49,781 bases of DNA from NCBI GenBank assembly GCA_964508975.1, contig CAZDVQ010000032.1:1-49781 (forward strand). Direction: 5' to 3'. Both the position numbers and the translations under genes were made by a program. Position 1 is the stretch's first letter; the number at the start of each line of letters is the position of its first letter. Of the stretch, positions 48,337 through 49,781 are shown in pieces. The stretch comes from CAZDVQ01 sp964508975 (GTDB lineage: Bacteria > Bacteroidota > Bacteroidia > Chitinophagales > Saprospiraceae). The notes under the pieces were generated by a model. It was not told the origin of the DNA and ran no database searches. It was given only the letters and a program-made list of their open reading frames with translations.

Positions 48337-49645
48337 GTTGTGCTTTGTTTTTATGGTTTTTACGTGCCAAAAATGCCAGGCCGATATTTAATAACCCAAC
48401 CCTGCCTACAAACATCACAAAGATAATAATCACTTTGCCCATGAAGGTTAAACTCCCGGTAATGCCTGTACTTAAACCTACGGTACCAATGGCTGAGGTC
48501 ACCTCGAATAATATTTTATCCAATGCAAATGTATCGGTTAACGACAGCAGCAAGGTGGCCACAAAGATAGTACCCGCATAAAGGATAAAAACCGATGTAG
48601 CCACGTCTAAGCGGTCCTTGGGGATAACCCGCCCTAGCGATGTAACCTTTGGGCTATTGGTCATTCGGCTCCACATGATAGCCACCAAAGCGGTAAGCGT
48701 GGTTGTTTTCATACCACCACCTGTACCCGATGGCGATGCCCCGACGTACATCAGGAAATTAATCACCAACAAGGCTGCCAAGGATAATGGCGCAATCGGT
48801 ATAGTATTAAAGCCCACGGTGGTTAGTGCCGTCATCGATTGGAAAAACGATACCATGAGCCGGTTTTGGTCCATCTGTTGTATGGTTGGTTCAAAATAAT
48901 ACAACATCACCGTACCAAAGGCCAACAACAAGGCCGTTACCCCAACAATGATTTTAGAAGTATAGGTTACTTCTTTTGTCCTGCCGCTGAGCCTTTGCCA
49001 AAAATCAGTAACCACGATAAAGCCCATGGAGCCTAAAATTGACAACACGGAAATGATTGCATTGAGAAATCCATTGCCTGCAAAATTTTCAAAACTGTTG
49101 TTGTACAAGCTAAAACCAGCAGTACAAAACGAAGACACACTGTGGAAAATACTACTCCACAAAGCAAAATTATGCTCTACGCCAGCCGAGGTAAATGCTA
49201 TGTAAAACAATAATGCGCCAATGGCTTCAACGACCAAGGTGAAGATAATGACTGCCTTGATAAAGTCTCTTACTTCAAATCCTTGTGGCAGCGGGAACTC
49301 TGCTTTTAATATACTCTGGTGCCAGTTGGGCAACCTGCTCTTACTCGACAAAATCAAGAAGGAGGTAAGGGTCATGTAGCCAATACCACCTACTTGAATC
49401 AATAGCATGACTACGATTTGCCCAAACAAGGTATAGGTGTCAAAAACGCTCATCGTTGCCAAGCCCGTGGTTGAAATAGCCGAGACCGCCGTGAACAAAT
49501 GGTCGATAAAAGGCATCTGTTGTTTTTGCGCAAAAGGTAAACACAACATTAACCAACCAATGATGGTATAGGTCGAAAACCCAAATAATAAATGCTGTTG
49601 TGGGCTAACCCTCAGCAGGAGCCTACGGTAAAAATTGATAATCAT
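48314..49645 (-). CDS. TrkH/KtrB-family potassium transporter
   Basis: A 443-residue membrane subunit of a Trk/Ktr-type potassium uptake system. Four selectivity-filter-like glycine motifs mark the P-loop repeats: STTGLATMSVF, FCTAGFSLYNN, TTVGFNTIPIA and GTVGLSTGITG. The TM-P-TM repeats and the GTGGGMKTTTLTALVA region in the third repeat are present. Length favours KtrB over the longer TrkH. The regulatory KtrA/TrkA RCK subunit is not in the window. It overlaps the porin gene (23 bases) and the partial gene upstream (23 bases). Confidence 0.92.
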   Translation of the reverse strand: MIINFYRRLLLRVSPQQHLLFGFSTYTIIGWLMLCLPFAQKQQMPFIDHLFTAVSAISTTGLATMSVFDTYTLFGQIVVMLLIQVGGIGYMTLTSFLILSSKSRLPNWHQSILKAEFPLPQGFEVRDFIKAVIIFTLVVEAIGALLFYIAFTSAGVEHNFALWSSIFHSVSSFCTAGFSLYNNSFENFAGNGFLNAIISVLSILGSMGFIVVTDFWQRLSGRTKEVTYTSKIIVGVTALLLAFGTVMLYYFEPTIQQMDQNRLMVSFFQSMTALTTVGFNTIPIAPLSLAALLVINFLMYVGASPSGTGGGMKTTTLTALVAIMWSRMTNSPKVTSLGRVIPKDRLDVATSVFILYAGTIFVATLLLSLTDTFALDKILFEVTSAIGTVGLSTGITGSLTFMGKVIIIFVMFVGRVGLLNIGLAFLARKNHKNKAQHETDLAL

Positions 49646-49781
49646 TTTTAAGTTGTTGAATTTTATCTAGTGTAGTTTTTAATTGTTCCAATAATGGCTG
49701 TAGCGCATGTAAGACCTCTGTTGACTTGGGTTGTTGTACAAGCGCATCTACCTCAGCGATAAAGGCCGCTAGGTTTCGGTT
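49623..49781 (-). CDS. Partial gene, C-terminal 52 codons
   Basis: The 3' end of a minus-strand gene whose start lies beyond the window. The 52 visible residues (LAAFIAEVDALVQQPKS, then LHALQPLLEQLKTTLDKIQQ) are helical and coiled-coil-like and end YQFLP. It overlaps the potassium transporter start by 23 bases, so it is probably an operon partner. No family can be assigned from this fragment. Confidence 0.6.
   Translation of the reverse strand, partial: NRNLAAFIAEVDALVQQPKSTEVLHALQPLLEQLKTTLDKIQQLKNDYQFLP

Noticed and set aside
1..49781. tRNA, rRNA or riboswitch genes
   Set aside because: The intergenic gaps were read for conserved tRNA arms and rRNA blocks and none were seen. The hairpins found belong to terminators or repeats. 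A covariance-model scan would be needed to exclude small RNAs.

Overview
The window looks like a chromosome segment of a Gram-negative Bacteroidota. The evidence is the LpxC-FabZ fusion followed by LpxA, the TAnnTTTG promoter boxes upstream of many genes, and family-typical proteins: a GldM-like C-terminal domain protein, DUF3810 and DUF4159 proteins, a FecA-like TonB receptor and an AAA/DUF4143 ATPase. I cannot place it below phylum level. No rRNA, tRNA or CRISPR array was seen.

Layout. 0-6.5 kb: dnaG, fumC, a 1.2 kb repeat-filled gap, a small heavy-metal-associated protein and lutB. 6.5-16 kb: membrane proteins, a metal-type ABC ATPase, a DUF3810 metalloprotease-like protein with a secreted partner, a GldM-like secreted protein, and a Wzy/Wzz-like polysaccharide pair. 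16-25.5 kb: DinB-like protein, queE, a LolD/MacB-type ATPase, lpxC/fabZ-lpxA, thyA, an SCP2-like protein, DUF4159, a LOG-family protein, LysE and tadA. 26.1-30.4 kb: a visibly AT-rich three-gene island. 31-38.5 kb: a FecA-like receptor, iscS-iscU-iscA and aspS. 39-49.8 kb: acyl-CoA dehydrogenase, a DUF4143 ATPase, a complete IS3-family element, crcB, asnB, a WYL regulator, a porin, a TrkH/KtrB potassium transporter and the tail of one further gene.

The most interesting locus is 26126-30448. It encodes (1) a P-loop ATPase with a small N-terminal beta-barrel-like domain and a C-terminal winged-helix-like region, (2) four bases later, a second ATPase with a degenerate Walker A and a C-terminal helical region carrying an R-x4-H (HEPN-like) motif, and (3) a protein that reads as an N-terminal PD-(D/E)XK-type nuclease fused to a C-terminal NYN/PIN-like domain. 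Base composition, gene content and flanking repeats suggest a horizontally acquired conflict or antiviral system that I do not recognise as a described one. Function is inference.

The second theme is intergenic DNA. Almost every gap longer than 250 bases holds a GC-rich modular repeat of 100-170 bases, in which constant blocks alternate with short hairpins whose stems differ between copies but remain paired. There are also two MITE-like elements with long inverted ends, several families of heptamer short tandem repeats, and clean dyads near particular genes. Repeat boundaries were read by eye and are approximate.
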